Part shown: positions 36,226-46,759 of the stretch, piece by piece
How the letters are laid out: the number at the start of each line of letters is the position of its first letter
Numbering within the stretch: the first letter of the stretch is position 1
Notes under the pieces: generated by a model
Databases searched by the model: none
Seen by the model: only the letters and a program-made list of their open reading frames with translations
What the model was told of the DNA's origin: nothing
Assembly: GCF_029962835.1 (NCBI RefSeq)
Contig: NC_080588.1
Location: forward strand, 67,916,001 to 67,980,000
Origin: Magnolia sinica
Taxonomy: Eukaryota > Streptophyta > Magnoliopsida > Magnoliales > Magnoliaceae
Direction of reading: 5' to 3'
DNA length: 64,000 bases
Position numbers and translations under genes: made by a program

Positions 36226-38312
36226 CACACATCCCAGTGGGCTCCACCGTCCGGCTGGACGGTGGCTTTAAAACACACACACCACTGTGGGCTCCATGTG
36301 GGGCCCACCATAATGTTTAGATGCCATCCAACCCGCTGATAAGGTCACATGGGCCCAGTTGAAGGGTGAAAACAAATCTCACCCTGATCCAAAACTTCTG
36401 TGGACCCCAAAAGGATTTCAAAAGTAGAAGTCTAATCCCACTGTTTCCTACGGTGTGGGCCACCTGAGTCTTGGATCAAGCTGATTTTTGGGGTGGGCCC
36501 ACGTCAGGTAGTGGCCCACCCTATGAACGGTTTAGATAGCATATAAACATCAAGGTGGGGCCCACAGCTACAGCCGTGGGTGGCTGTACGTCCGGGCTGG
36601 GGCGCTGGCAGCGCTGCTGCGCTTCTGACATAGCAGCAGCGGCTGCTATAATGCTTGTTTTTTTTATTTTTATTTTTTTTGATTTTTGATTTTCTAAGGA
36701 TTTTACAGGTAGGGTCCACATCCAGTGAATCCACTCCGTCCAGTAGCCCTCTATGGCTCAAGACAAGCAAACCAAGCCCAATATTGGGCATATTTCAACG
36801 TATAAAAGATTTAGGGACGATTTCAATGGTGCAAACGACCATTTGCTACGGTATGGCCCACCAGGACCGCAAGTTGGCACCCTATCTTGGTTCAACGCCT
36901 GAAATGGGATCAAGAAACGAATGGACGGCGTGGATTGAATATATGCATCAAGATGGAGCCTACACAAGTAGACCACCTCATTGGCTTGAAACCAAGCTAA
37001 CTTTTTTGCACTTTCCAACGGAAACGTCCAGCGTCAGTGGACGCTGGACTTTGTAAATACATTAGAGGTGGGCCCTGCTTAGGTGGGCCACCTCATTGAG
37101 GATGGTGTGGATACTAAGCACAAAGTGGGCCCCACTTGTAGATGGCTTGAGTAGGATGTATGCTTCAGGGTGGGATCCATCCAAGTGGGCCATACAAGCA
37201 TGATATAATCACACATAAAAAAATGAAATAGAGAGGGAGAGAGAGAGAGGTGGGACCCGCGTGATGGAGGGACCCCGGCACTATGGGCCCTCCCTTGCAC
37301 TAAATCATACATCCAGTGGGTCCCATTACATGTGGATCCATGAAATCGAAATCCAACGGTGGAGATCCCTTCTCCACTAAAATAGACGGTCTAGATGACC
37401 CTAAGCATGCAAGGAAGTAAACATCATGATGGAGTCCATGGAGAATGGCCCCATCATGGAGTGATCATGATGATCCAAGTGGGCCATCGGCCACATCTTT
37501 GGGTCCAAAGTGAGATCCAAACCATTGATCGGTTGGTCTCACTTGGCCCATCATAAAAATACCAAAATCTACCCTATCAAAACACCCACCACTTGATCCT
37601 CTTGCTCCCTTGGCTTCCTTAGCTCCTTGTGCTTCTCTTTGATGGAGGAAGATGAGAAATGGATGGTTGAGATGAGAGATCTAAGGATAGAAGGGTGGGA
37701 CACACATGAGCATTTTTCTCACCATGGGAGGGCTTGGAGAAGTTCATACGTATGGTGCTCTCTTGCTTGGATTGGATTTGAAAAAATGAATAAGAGAGAG
37801 AGTTGTAAAGGGAGAGAGAGAGGGAGTGATGGGTGATGGAGTGATGGATGGGAGAGAGGGATGGGTGTAAGAAGCCTTTTTTTGACTTTTTTGGCAAAAG
37901 GTGTAAGAGGAGTTATGGGTTGTAGGAGACTTTTTGACTTTTGGGGCTTGCTTGGGAAAGGGTGAAAGGTGATGTGTACTTGAAATGATGGGATTGATGG
38001 GATTGATTGATTGATGTGACACCTTGTAGAAATTCTCTCGGGATTCGCACGCGCGGCGTTTTCTCGCACCGAACGCTGGCCCACAACTCCCAACCAGAGC
38101 ATCGCATCAGCGCGAGAGTCGCGGCATCGGAACCGCGGCGACGACGCGGTCGCTAAGGTACGAGTCCTGGGTTGACTCGACTCGGGTTGACGGCACGAGA
38201 ATCCAGGTCGCGCGCAATTACAGGTTAAAGGTCGAAGGTTGCCGGAATTCGACCGGGAAGACCGCGGAAGCCTATGGAACGGTACGGTCTAGGATACGGG
38301 GCTTACATCCCA

Positions 38313-40260
38313 ACAGTTTCATCTTCTCATTACCAGAAAATCATTTAGTAGAAATTTAAAAAGCACATATAAGCCAATTTGAAGTCTATATTAAGATTGC
38401 ATTTGAACAGGTTTTGGGAGGACAGGCAGATTGTTTAGCAGCCTTTACAACTTATCAGTTCAGAAAGATTAACAGCTATGAGACAGTCAATAACCAAATT
38501 GTTTGGACTCCTATTTCAAAAGAAACATGATAGGTTATGAGAAGGAGCTCATTACTCTGTTGAGGGTTAGATCTCTCAAGACAGGACAAAATGATATAGA
38601 AATGGTTGTCTTCTGGGAATTTTTCATAAAATCCATCTATGGAAAATTGGATGGAAGGGGATACCCTGCATTAAAAAGGCATCATGTTTGGAAATGCAAG
38701 GAAAGCAGATTTGGCAATAAAGACGACGATTCCTTTTTCGTTAAAGGGAACCAAAATCGCAATTCCACTTGTTGACGTGAATGTGATAGAAATTTCTGGA
38801 TGAAATCAATTCCACTGGACTACGATTTTAAGATTCCCAAACACATACAATATTGGTGCAGCCAAACGGGTATTAAAAAATAAAAACAAATAAAAAAAGA
38901 GGGCAAAACAAATAAATAGAATAAATTAAACATGTTGCATCTTACTCATAGTCATATCCATCATGTCATATGCAATATGGGTATGCCAGTGGACTTGAAG
39001 AATCTGGGGCATTTGTTAATTGTTAGTTTCTCTACCCCTATGGTTTTTTATTTTTTTTATTTTTTATTGGGTGAATCAGATTTTGTTGCCCTATAGTTGA
39101 TACTACTTGATTCATCCTCTTTACCGGTTAGTTGTAAATCAACATTTTCTCTCTTTAGAAGAATATTAGAGTTTGTTGAGGAGAGTTTACTTGTTGTTTT
39201 GAATAAGAAAAGTTAGAAGGCAGTTATAAACAGAATTTGGTTTATTTTCTGCAACTTTTTGATTCAAATCCTGTATTTTTCTTGTATGAGGTTTTGAGCT
39301 GCACCAATGTTGCAAGTGAGGTTTAAAATCAGTGTATTGGGTATCGTATTGTTCACCATCACCTATTAACTGAATTAGAAGACTTTCACTTATTGAAGCC
39401 TGGATTGTTTGCAATGTGAATTTCCAATTGTCTGGAATAGTCAAAAGTTCACCACTGTTAGCATGTACTGCATGGGGCCTGATAGGACCAGAAATTTAAA
39501 CGGTTGGATTGAAATATGCACGTGCATGAGCAGATTTATCAAACTCGAGCAGAGTACCATACAATTCATGAAGGGAAGATAGTAAGACAGTGATAACAGA
39601 CAGTAAAATTCATATGTAAGAAGAAACTTGAAGAACCAAAGAGACTGAGCACAACACCAGCAGGCAGGAAACCTTCAGCCTTATACTAGAGTCAACAGAA
39701 TTATCCCATCTCCAATACTCCTACCATGAAAAAAACAAAGCTACAAAAACTTCATTCTAATTAGTGTGTGTTGCTACGAGCCATATTTATGGAGGTGACT
39801 GCACAGTTTCCTTTTCGCTTCACAAAACTACACTTTCCAAGGGCAACAAATAAAGCCTTCTAATATAGCTGGACCTTCTAAGATACTGTAGTAATCAAAT
39901 AAGGAAATGTTCATAATAGAGTTTCTAAAATAAAATCATGCATATAAAAACTACTTAGATAGGAATTCTTACCACATGTGATTGAGTGGACCCCATTTGG
40001 TCATTTTCTTGTGCATACATATGAAACATGGGTGTCTGGGTGAGGTGCGGTTGCATCACACACCATTCCACTGTTTTTGGGGCAACACAGAAAAATGGAA
40101 AGTGCATTAACCAGTCCCCTTTCCTTCCCAAAATCAATATTCAAAACAGTTCATCCAGGGAATTATTCAAATAAATGTTTGGAATCCTTCTATACATTTG
40201 CACCTAATAGAATATGAAATTTTTTTTAAAAAAAAAGAAGAAAAAAAAAAGAGGAAACAG
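38313..40260. other. CACTA interior without recognisable genes
   Basis: Between the nested LTR and the CAP-H2 exons there are open stretches of 60-90 codons (38503-38775 plus; 39187-39444 minus; 39955-40137 minus) with ordinary amino-acid composition but no motif I know. Given the captured exons on both sides, some may be further captured exons. They cannot be assigned from sequence alone. Confidence 0.4.
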
Positions 40261-40269
40261 AACAACAGT

Positions 40270-40674
40270 CAGAATTCAAACGTCTTCTGAGAAATGAACT
40301 CCAACGCATGCAAAACTAAAGAATATAGATATTCCACTTTCCGACTATACACCTGAATCGAACCTTGAATAAGCAGAGCAGCTACAAAATAGGAAAATGA
40401 AAATTTTCAAAAGAACCCCCTTGACGGAATGAGAAATCATGGAAAAAGCAATGAGAACAAAGGGGATCTGAATAAGAATGGGACCTTCGGCAAAATTCGC
40501 GGAGGGGTGGCCGCCTTCATCTTCAGCCGTGATTTCTCTGAAACAGATCTTGAGAAGATAGTCATCAAGGTTCTTGGCGAGATCAACGACCCAGATCAAT
40601 TTAGGGTCGCGATTGGGCTACAGGATGCGGAAACTAGCGCCGTTGGCACTGCAGTGCTCTTCTTTTTCTGTCAT
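40270..40674 (-). pseudogene. Captured condensin-II subunit CAP-H2 exons 1-2
   Basis: The minus strand starts MTEKEEHCSANGASFRIL, has a stop where Gln would be (CAG to TAG), and goes on PNRDPKLIWVVDLAKNLDDY then LLKICFREITAEDEGG...ANFAE. A 104-bp GT-AG intron follows, then [20 protein letters not shown] then [12 protein letters not shown]. This is the conserved N-terminus of plant CAP-H2, the kleisin-partner subunit of condensin II. The join NFAE-A-ALLIQG is exact across the intron. The GA/CT tract at 40864-40910 sits where the 5' UTR would be, so 5' flanking sequence was probably captured too. Confidence 0.88.
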
Positions 40675-40858
40675 CTTTCGTGGGACGGCTACCGATGCGA
40701 TTCCATGGACTGTTAGTTGAATGTCATTTCTAAAAGAAACCCTAGATATGGAATGGAGTGGGAGAAACGAGAGAGCTGGAATTGGGCAATCAGGGTTTTG
40801 AAAATGGAACCCTAGAAAAATGCGGGAGAGAGACAGGGAGATATGGTTGAAATGGGGC

Positions 40859-40863
<5 letters not shown>

Positions 40864-40910
<47 letters not shown>
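40864..40910. repeat. (GA)n microsatellite
   Basis: About 47 bases of perfect GA, just upstream (minus strand) of the captured CAP-H2 start. CT-rich leaders are common in plant genes. Confidence 0.95.
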
Positions 40911-40916
<6 letters not shown>

Positions 40917-41054
40917 CGCGGGAGATCGAGAGTGAGAGAGAAAGGGACGGACGTGGGAGGGAATGGGGTTTTTCCCCAAAGAGGGGAGGGAAAGAATGAA
41001 ACATTTCGTGAGAGGGGGAAAAGAAAAAGGAAAGCGCGATTTTCGCATTTTGTA

Positions 41055-41600
41055 CCTGCTACGGCCCTGCTACGATCTAAAACCGTAGCTAAAAGCCCCT
41101 TGGCCGTAGCCATCGTGTAGTCCATTGTAGCCCCTCCGCGTTCACACGTCTGGTGGGATCTTAATGAACGAATTTTTCAAGGGCTTTGTGGGGTCCATCT
41201 TGATGTATTTGATATATCCACTCTGTCCATTAATTTTGTAATTTTTTTTATAGAAAATGACCCCAACATCTAGGGAAATCAAAGTCCAATTGAACCACAC
41301 CATCAATCAATAGTAGGTATTAATCTCCACTGTTTCCTAACGTGTGGTCCACTTGAGTGTTCAATCTACTTCCTTTTTTGGGCTCTTACCTTAACATTCT
41401 CTTTTAAAACGGATAGACGTATTAGATGGAGCACATAAATTTTAATGGGCCTCGTAGAGTCCCTTATAGGGCTATCCCATGTTGGATGAACGGGTGAAGG
41501 TGGTAGCTTTTAGCTACGGTTTAGGTTTTTTTAGCTACGGTTTTAAGCCGTAGCAATATAGCTACGGTTTATATCCGTAGCTAAAACATAGCATGGTCCG
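41055..41600. repeat. CACTA subterminal repeats, right, split by a MITE-like segment
   Basis: TAGCTACGG/CCGTAGC motifs occur at 41055-41125 and again at 41515-41590. Between them (about 41180-41480) lies a copy of the common GTGGGGTCCA...TCCACTCTGTCCAT...TGGGCCTCGTAGAG short repeat, which appears to have inserted in the subterminal region. Confidence 0.75.
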
Positions 41601-41627
41601 TAACCTTTGGTCATTTTTTTGGTAGTG

Positions 41628-43827
41628 TATATTTTAGCAATTCCTTATACCGAGAGAGCAACGTTTATGTGACGATAATTAATCCCTAGATCAGTAACCA
41701 TAGCAAGCTCAAATCACATTCAAATGCTCATTCAAACATTTCAACAAACACATGAAATGCGCCTTTTATCTAACACAGTTCATACATGTATATTACACAA
41801 GAATCGACGTATCTACAACAACATGGCAGCAATCAAGTCAGACATAAATCATTAACTGACATTAAAAGCATTGAAAATCATAACTTAAACGTTTATAGTC
41901 CGCACCTTTCGTCGGAATACTCGATTTGGACACGGTTCAAACACTACGTTCCCGAAAATGGAACATCGGGCACCCAAACAATGAAATAGGTTAGTTATTT
42001 CGTCGATTACTCTATTTGGATCTCTAAATCAAGATTAAGGTTAGGATTTCTTACCCAAATCGTATCTAAGATGGATCATGTAGCGAAACAGGAGAGGTGA
42101 TTCAGTACGTGGAGTAGCGGGAAAGAATCACAGCAATGATCTCCCTATTTCTCTCTTCTCTCCTTACTCTTTTCTCTTCTTTTCTCTCTTCTCTCTCCTA
42201 GGGTTAGAGAAATTCGTATGGAATAGAAATGGGGTGGTTTAAGGGCCTTATATAGGCCCAGAACTAATGCAAATGGCCCCAGGGCCATGGTAAACTTGGT
42301 TTCTATCCAAAGGGCGACTATTTTTGACAAACAGGGCCCATTGGAAGGTCGATAACTCACATACATCACAGGGTAAGTTCCTTGACAATGGATCTATGCC
42401 ATGATGTGAATTTTGGTGCGGTCAAATTAATTGATCGACCGTGGAGGACCCGTGTCAGATTAACGGTTGAACTTGCTCGATCGGAGCCACAGTTATATGG
42501 ATCTGTGCAGGGAAATTTTCTTTTTCCATGGGCGAAGTTTGGTCAGAAACTGACAGTCTGAAATCCTCAATTTCGTGCGTAAGCAAATGGCCCAATTCAC
42601 TTAAGTTTCAATACGTTTTCTAAAGATATTTGCGTTTCTCATACACTTCACTCAGGGCTCAAGTTGTGCGTTTTTGGATACTATCTGGGCTCGATTTTCC
42701 CAATGATTGTCAAGCCAAATAGGACGAACATAATCTTATAGTTTCGCGGTCATCAGACCTTCGACTTGCGGTTTAGGTCCAATATGGAGTTTCAATGTAC
42801 TCCCGAGAGCGATAGGCTCTTGGGATTTTTCTTAAGTTTTTAAGGGACATTGAGTTAATGGTATTAATGATTTTGGGTCTTTCCATTTGTGGAAATGGTG
42901 GTTCGAGTTAAATCCACCAATTATTTAGTTTACTACTTAACTAAATTTCGCCCTAATTATGACAGAATAAGGTCTTAGGGTAGTTCTATATCCTTTTTTT
43001 TATACTTTTAGTTAGTATATTATTTTAATTATTTTTTTAATAGTTCATCATCAAGTATACTTTATCTCCACCAAATTTCATTAAATTTCGTATTCTAAAA
43101 AAATTTTAAAATTTCTGAAAATAGCAGTTGTCCGAACTAATAATTTTTAGACAGTTGTCACATCAACTTAGATTTAACTATATTAAAATTTTTATTTTAT
43201 TTTTTTACTTATTTTTATATGAAACTAGACTTATCAATCTTCATTCTGGCTTTTGAATCACCTAAATTGGAATTATATTGAGAGAGATATGACTTTTTGA
43301 AGTTAGCCTAAAAATACAGAAATTTTAGCGAGGGTCCACCGAAATTCGGTGCACTGGCGGCGCCGCCAACCGGGTGGTGGCGCGGCGCCCCTCTGCTGTT
43401 CTTGGTGGTGATTCCGCCACTCGATTTTTGAAATGAGTATATCTTACAAATCGGAATGAGTTATTTGATGACTAATATATGATTTTGGGGAAGGAGAAGC
43501 TAAGCTATCCAAATAACCTAGTTATTTTTTGAGATTCCATCAGGTTATTGGTCTAAAGTCTATTTTATTTATATTTTTACTATTTATAGTAAATTTTAGT
43601 TTAATTATTATTCTTCATCATTTAAACTTTAGAATTTATGTCGAATATGAAAGTACTTAGAAAAATTTAAAGAATAAGGTGGTGAAATGTGAGATTTTTT
43701 AAGGAGATGGGTTAGAAAGGGAATTTGAGACTTTGGGATTGAGTTTTGAAAAGTCGATAAGGTGTTATGATAGACACATTGTTCAAGGACGTCTAACTCT
43801 AAGTTGGCAAAATTCTGGGACGTTATA
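41628..43827 (-). mobile_element. Truncated LTR, 5' portion (second segment)
   Basis: This continues the minus-strand LTR interrupted at 28770. Reverse-complement matches to the outer LTR: TTTATAGTCCGCA (41890), the TATA region CTTATATAGG (42247-42256) with the GGCCCCAGGGCCAT block, and a long match from about 42560 to 42830 to 1555-1790 (TGAAACTCCATAT, GATGACCGCGAAACTATA). The 5' end is GGGACGTTATA at 43827, a mutated form of the TGTAACGTCCC start. The first ~1 kb (42850-43800) is AT-rich and diverged. Confidence 0.75.
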
Positions 43828-44680
43828 GCATGACTCTCTCCACTGTTTTCTGTGATGGGGTCCACTCAAGTTATGGACCTGATTCATTCTTTGGCTCATG
43901 CCCTAAAATGATCTCTCCAAATGGATGGACAGTGTGGATACAAAACATGCATCATGGTAAGACCCACATGACATCATTTTAATAGTCAATCTCGCTACTC
44001 AACCCATGCCTTGAACCCCTAAATGGAAGGAAGTAGACTACGTAGTGAGTAACTCACTATGTTAGCGTACTGAGTAAACTTTATGGGGTCTATCATGACT
44101 TATGTATTTTATCCGCTTCATCCATCAATTTTACCAGATAATTTTACGGCTTGAGACAAAAAATAAAGCATATACAATGTTTAAATGGACCACACCATAG
44201 GAAACAGTTGAATTAAAAGTTTAACATTGAAAATTTCTTGGAGGTACAAAAGTTTTGGATCAAGCTTATATTTATGTTTTCTCTTCATCCATGTTTATAT
44301 GATGTTATGAAAAAACATTACTGTGGGGCCTAGTAAAGTTTCAATGGTGGAAATCATTATCCCCACTGTTTACTGTGGTACGATCCACTTGATATTTGGA
44401 TATAGCTCAACCCCTGAATTAGATGGAAAAACGGATGGACTGTCTCGATAGACCATATAGATAGAGGGTGGGGCCAACCGAGTTTACTCAGTATCGTAAG
44501 CGCAAGAGCGTACTGTACTCGTTATGGAATCGGATTTCCAAACGAAACCGTCTAAATGCGTCAGACTTATCGGGAAATGTAATTTTTTTAAATACATTTT
44601 TAAAAATGATGACGTGGCACTTAAAGTGACGTGGACCAATAATAATATTAGAGTCAGCTGTTTCCGAGGATCCGCGCTCT
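43828..44680 (-). repeat. Long inverted repeat, right arm
   Basis: The reverse complement of 21490-22382. The inner edge, GCATGACTCTCTCC, touches the LTR end exactly. The left arm continues past the matching base without a break, so the LTR inserted into this copy of the repeat. Confidence 0.82.
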
Positions 44681-44739
44681 GGCCGACAATATCCAAAGGC
44701 AAGATTCCAAACAGATATATCACTTAATGCACTCACTGA

Positions 44740-45240
44740 TCAATATAATATGATGTCATCATAAAATCAATCTGCACCGTTGAGATTGTCGGCTATAATT
44801 ATTGATGTTTTATAACCAAAATTCACACTAAAATCCAAGTGAATCCTAACCATCCGATCTTTTCCATACAGAGAGAGTTTACCACCATTTTGCAATAATC
44901 CTTGACTCACCCATTGTAAATTTGGCATACATCTATGTCAATCTAGACCATCTAAACCGTGGGACGCATTATGGATGGACAGTAACTTGAAAATCATATG
45001 GATTAAATATTCCATATCATCCTATTGATGTCGACGTGGAATTCAACAAACAAAATCAGATGGTTAGGATTATGGGATCAGTCTGATCAATTGATATGAT
45101 CCACCGATGATGGTGCAATTAGTTTGGACCGAGGATTAATAATCTGTTTCGGGGCATCAGATCATACACCCACGATACTTCAAACCTGGTGTTTGGACAG
45201 TCCAAATTGGTGGTGAAATGTCACCAGTGCAACCTTTCCT
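44740..45240 (+). promoter_or_regulatory. Upstream region of UGT gene 1
   Basis: Conserved with the upstream regions of the second and third UGT copies: TTACCACCATTTTGCAATAA, TCCTTGACTCACCCATTGTA, GTGGAATTCAACAAACAAAA, GATCCACTGATGATGG-like. Blocks nearest the TATA box (AATTGGTGGTGAAATGTCAC then CAGTGYAACCTTTCCTTT) are the best kept. An orphan copy of the distal part is at 20640-21290. Which blocks drive expression cannot be read from sequence. Confidence 0.5.
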
Positions 45241-45245
45241 TTAAG

Positions 45246-45253
45246 CTATAAAA
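45246..45253 (+). promoter_or_regulatory. TATA box of UGT gene 1
   Basis: CTATAAAA lies 93 bases before the ATG and is followed by a CT-rich initiator region (CTTCCTCTCTTCCCTTC, about 45263-45279). The same element is present in all three UGT copies. Confidence 0.7.
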
Positions 45254-45338
45254 CTAAGAACTTCCTCTCTTCCCTTCTAAGTGTGTGGTGTGGAGTGTAG
45301 ATAAGGTGGGCGCACCCTTCAATTGCATTTGGTAAGCC

Positions 45339-46721
45339 ATGGCTGATGGAATGCATGTGGTGATGCTTCCATGGCTGGCTTTTGGTCACATGATCCCATT
45401 CCTTCAACTCTCCATAGCCTTAGCCAAAGCTGGCATCCGAATCTCCTTCCTCACCACTCAAAAAAACATCCAAAGGCTACCCAAGATCCCACAACATCTA
45501 ACGGCTCTGATCAATCTGGTGGAGCTTCCCTTGCCGAAGGTGGACGGCCTACCTGAAGGCGCTGAGGCCACTGTCGATATCCTCCACGGGAGTGACGAGT
45601 ACTTGAAGAAGGCCTACGATCTCTGCTACCCCGCCTTCAAGAAGTTCATTACCGAAGAATCGCCGGACTGGATAGTCCATGATATCTTCCCCTGTTGGGT
45701 GGGCAATGTTGCAAGTGAATTCAACATCCCTCGTGTCTTCTTCTCTATTTATTCAGCTACCGTAAATGCATTCTTTGGGCCGGACGCAGACGGCCTAAAG
45801 AAAATGTGGCCATCACCAGAGAGTCTGGCGTCCCCGCCTGAGTGGTTTGAATTCGAGTCGTCCGTTGCCTTTCCAACCCATGAGACTGCTGGTCTCTACT
45901 GTGGGTTTTTCAGCCCAGATGCATCGGGCTTCTCGGGTTTAGATCGTTTAGTGCTAGCACTCCAAGGGTGTTCGGCAATGGCAATTCGGAGTTGCAATGA
46001 GTTCCAAGGGGAGTACTTGGGCTTACTCAAGAAATTACGCAAGAGACCGGTCATTCCAGTCGGATTACTTCCACCAACGCCGCCAGAGAAGAGAGAAACG
46101 ACCGACCCCAAGTGGGCAAACACACTCAAATGGCTCAATGAACAGCCCGATAGATCAGTGGTGTTTGTTTGCTTTGGAAGTGAGTGTAAACTGAGCAGAA
46201 ATCAAGTGTTTGAGATTGCACTTGGGCTTCAACTCTCCAATTTGCCATTTCTATGGGCCCTCAGGACTCCCATATGGGCAACCAACGACATGGATACCCT
46301 TCCGCCGGGATTCGAGAGCCAGATCGGCAGTCGTGGGGTCGTCTATATGGGTTGGGCCCCTCAGTTGGAGATACTGTCCCACCCTTCCATCGGTGGATCT
46401 TTGTTTCACTCCGGGTGGGCGTCCATCATCGAGACCGTCCATTATGGGCATGCTCTCATCGTATTGCCGCTTGCGAACGTCCATTCATTGGATGCGAGGA
46501 TGTTGGTGGACAAGGGTCTGGCTATAAAAGTTGAGGTAAACGACGATGGGTCCTTCCACAGGGATGCAGTCGCTCGGTCGCTGAGGCTGGCCATGGTCGA
46601 AGAGGAAGGAGAAAGGTTTAGGCTTAAATCGATAGAAATGAAGGCCATTTTCAGTGATCAGACACTCCATGAAAACTATATGAATGAATTTATCAACTTC
46701 CTCAAAAGCTCCAAGACATAA
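45339..46721 (+). CDS. UGT91-like family-1 UDP-glycosyltransferase, 460 aa (intact)
   Basis: It transfers a sugar from a UDP-sugar to a small molecule in the cytosol; UGT91-type enzymes usually add a second sugar to flavonoid, triterpene or diterpene glycosides. The N-terminal acceptor domain has PWLAFGHMIPFLQLS with catalytic His17, NIQRLPKIP, and PDWIVHD with the candidate partner Asp115. The C-terminal donor domain has SVVFVCFGSE (273-282) and the 44-residue PSPG box from Trp339 (WAPQLEILSHPS) through HSGWASIIE to Val381-His382. The canonical last two residues, Asp-Gln, contact the sugar; here they are Val-His. The ORF is intronless, has a good start context (AAGCCATGGCT), full family length and a stop at 46719. 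It is the only open copy of a three-copy array. Function and acceptor are not known. Confidence 0.93.
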   Translation: MADGMHVVMLPWLAFGHMIPFLQLSIALAKAGIRISFLTTQKNIQRLPKIPQHLTALINLVELPLPKVDGLPEGAEATVDILHGSDEYLKKAYDLCYPAFKKFITEESPDWIVHDIFPCWVGNVASEFNIPRVFFSIYSATVNAFFGPDADGLKKMWPSPESLASPPEWFEFESSVAFPTHETAGLYCGFFSPDASGFSGLDRLVLALQGCSAMAIRSCNEFQGEYLGLLKKLRKRPVIPVGLLPPTPPEKRETTDPKWANTLKWLNEQPDRSVVFVCFGSECKLSRNQVFEIALGLQLSNLPFLWALRTPIWATNDMDTLPPGFESQIGSRGVVYMGWAPQLEILSHPSIGGSLFHSGWASIIETVHYGHALIVLPLANVHSLDARMLVDKGLAIKVEVNDDGSFHRDAVARSLRLAMVEEEGERFRLKSIEMKAIFSDQTLHENYMNEFINFLKSSKT

Positions 46722-46737
46722 AGGGCAACTGATCTGA

Positions 46738-46743
46738 AATAAA
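46738..46743 (+). terminator. Poly(A) signal of UGT gene 1
   Basis: AATAAA lies 17 bases after the stop codon and is conserved at 61028-61033 after the third copy. Confidence 0.6.
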
Positions 46744-46759
46744 ATGTAAAGATGTGGCT

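Larger units (their letters stand above)
34292..38307. mobile_element. Solo-LTR-like element nested in the CACTA
   Basis: The element begins TGTCACGCCCCAAACTCAG and ends AGGATACGGGGCTTACA. The 5-bp duplication TCCCA is perfect (34287-34291 and 38308-38312), and the surrounding sequence is CACTA interior. The 4016 bp have no protein. They include a long run of GGGCC-containing short repeats (35700-36070), AT/CA microsatellites (36090-36220), and a GC-rich end (38030-38300). Its ends are relatives of, but distinct from, those of 1348-8979. Confidence 0.85.
28771..41627. mobile_element. CACTA (CMC) transposon with multiple captured genes
   Basis: The left end CACTACCAGAAAAATGGGCA and the right end (inverse: CACTACCAAAAAAATGACCA) are inverted repeats of about 30 bp, with AAAGGYTACGGA following in both. 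The 3-bp duplication TAT flanks them (28768-28770, 41628-41630). Subterminal repeats of TAGCTACGG/CCGTAGCTA fill 28795-29090 on the left and 41055-41125 plus 41515-41590 on the right. Length is 12857 bp, about 8.8 kb without the nested LTR. No transposase is recognisable, so it is non-autonomous. It carries fragments of at least four unrelated genes, all on the minus strand. Confidence 0.92.

Noticed and set aside
40618-41125. Ser-Leu-rich ORFs across the GA tract
   Set aside because: Low-complexity translation of (GA)n. The real coding signal is the CAP-H2 exon in another frame.
45896-46670. ORFs on the opposite strand and other frames of UGT gene 1
   Set aside because: Shadows of a strongly coding region; no motifs of their own.
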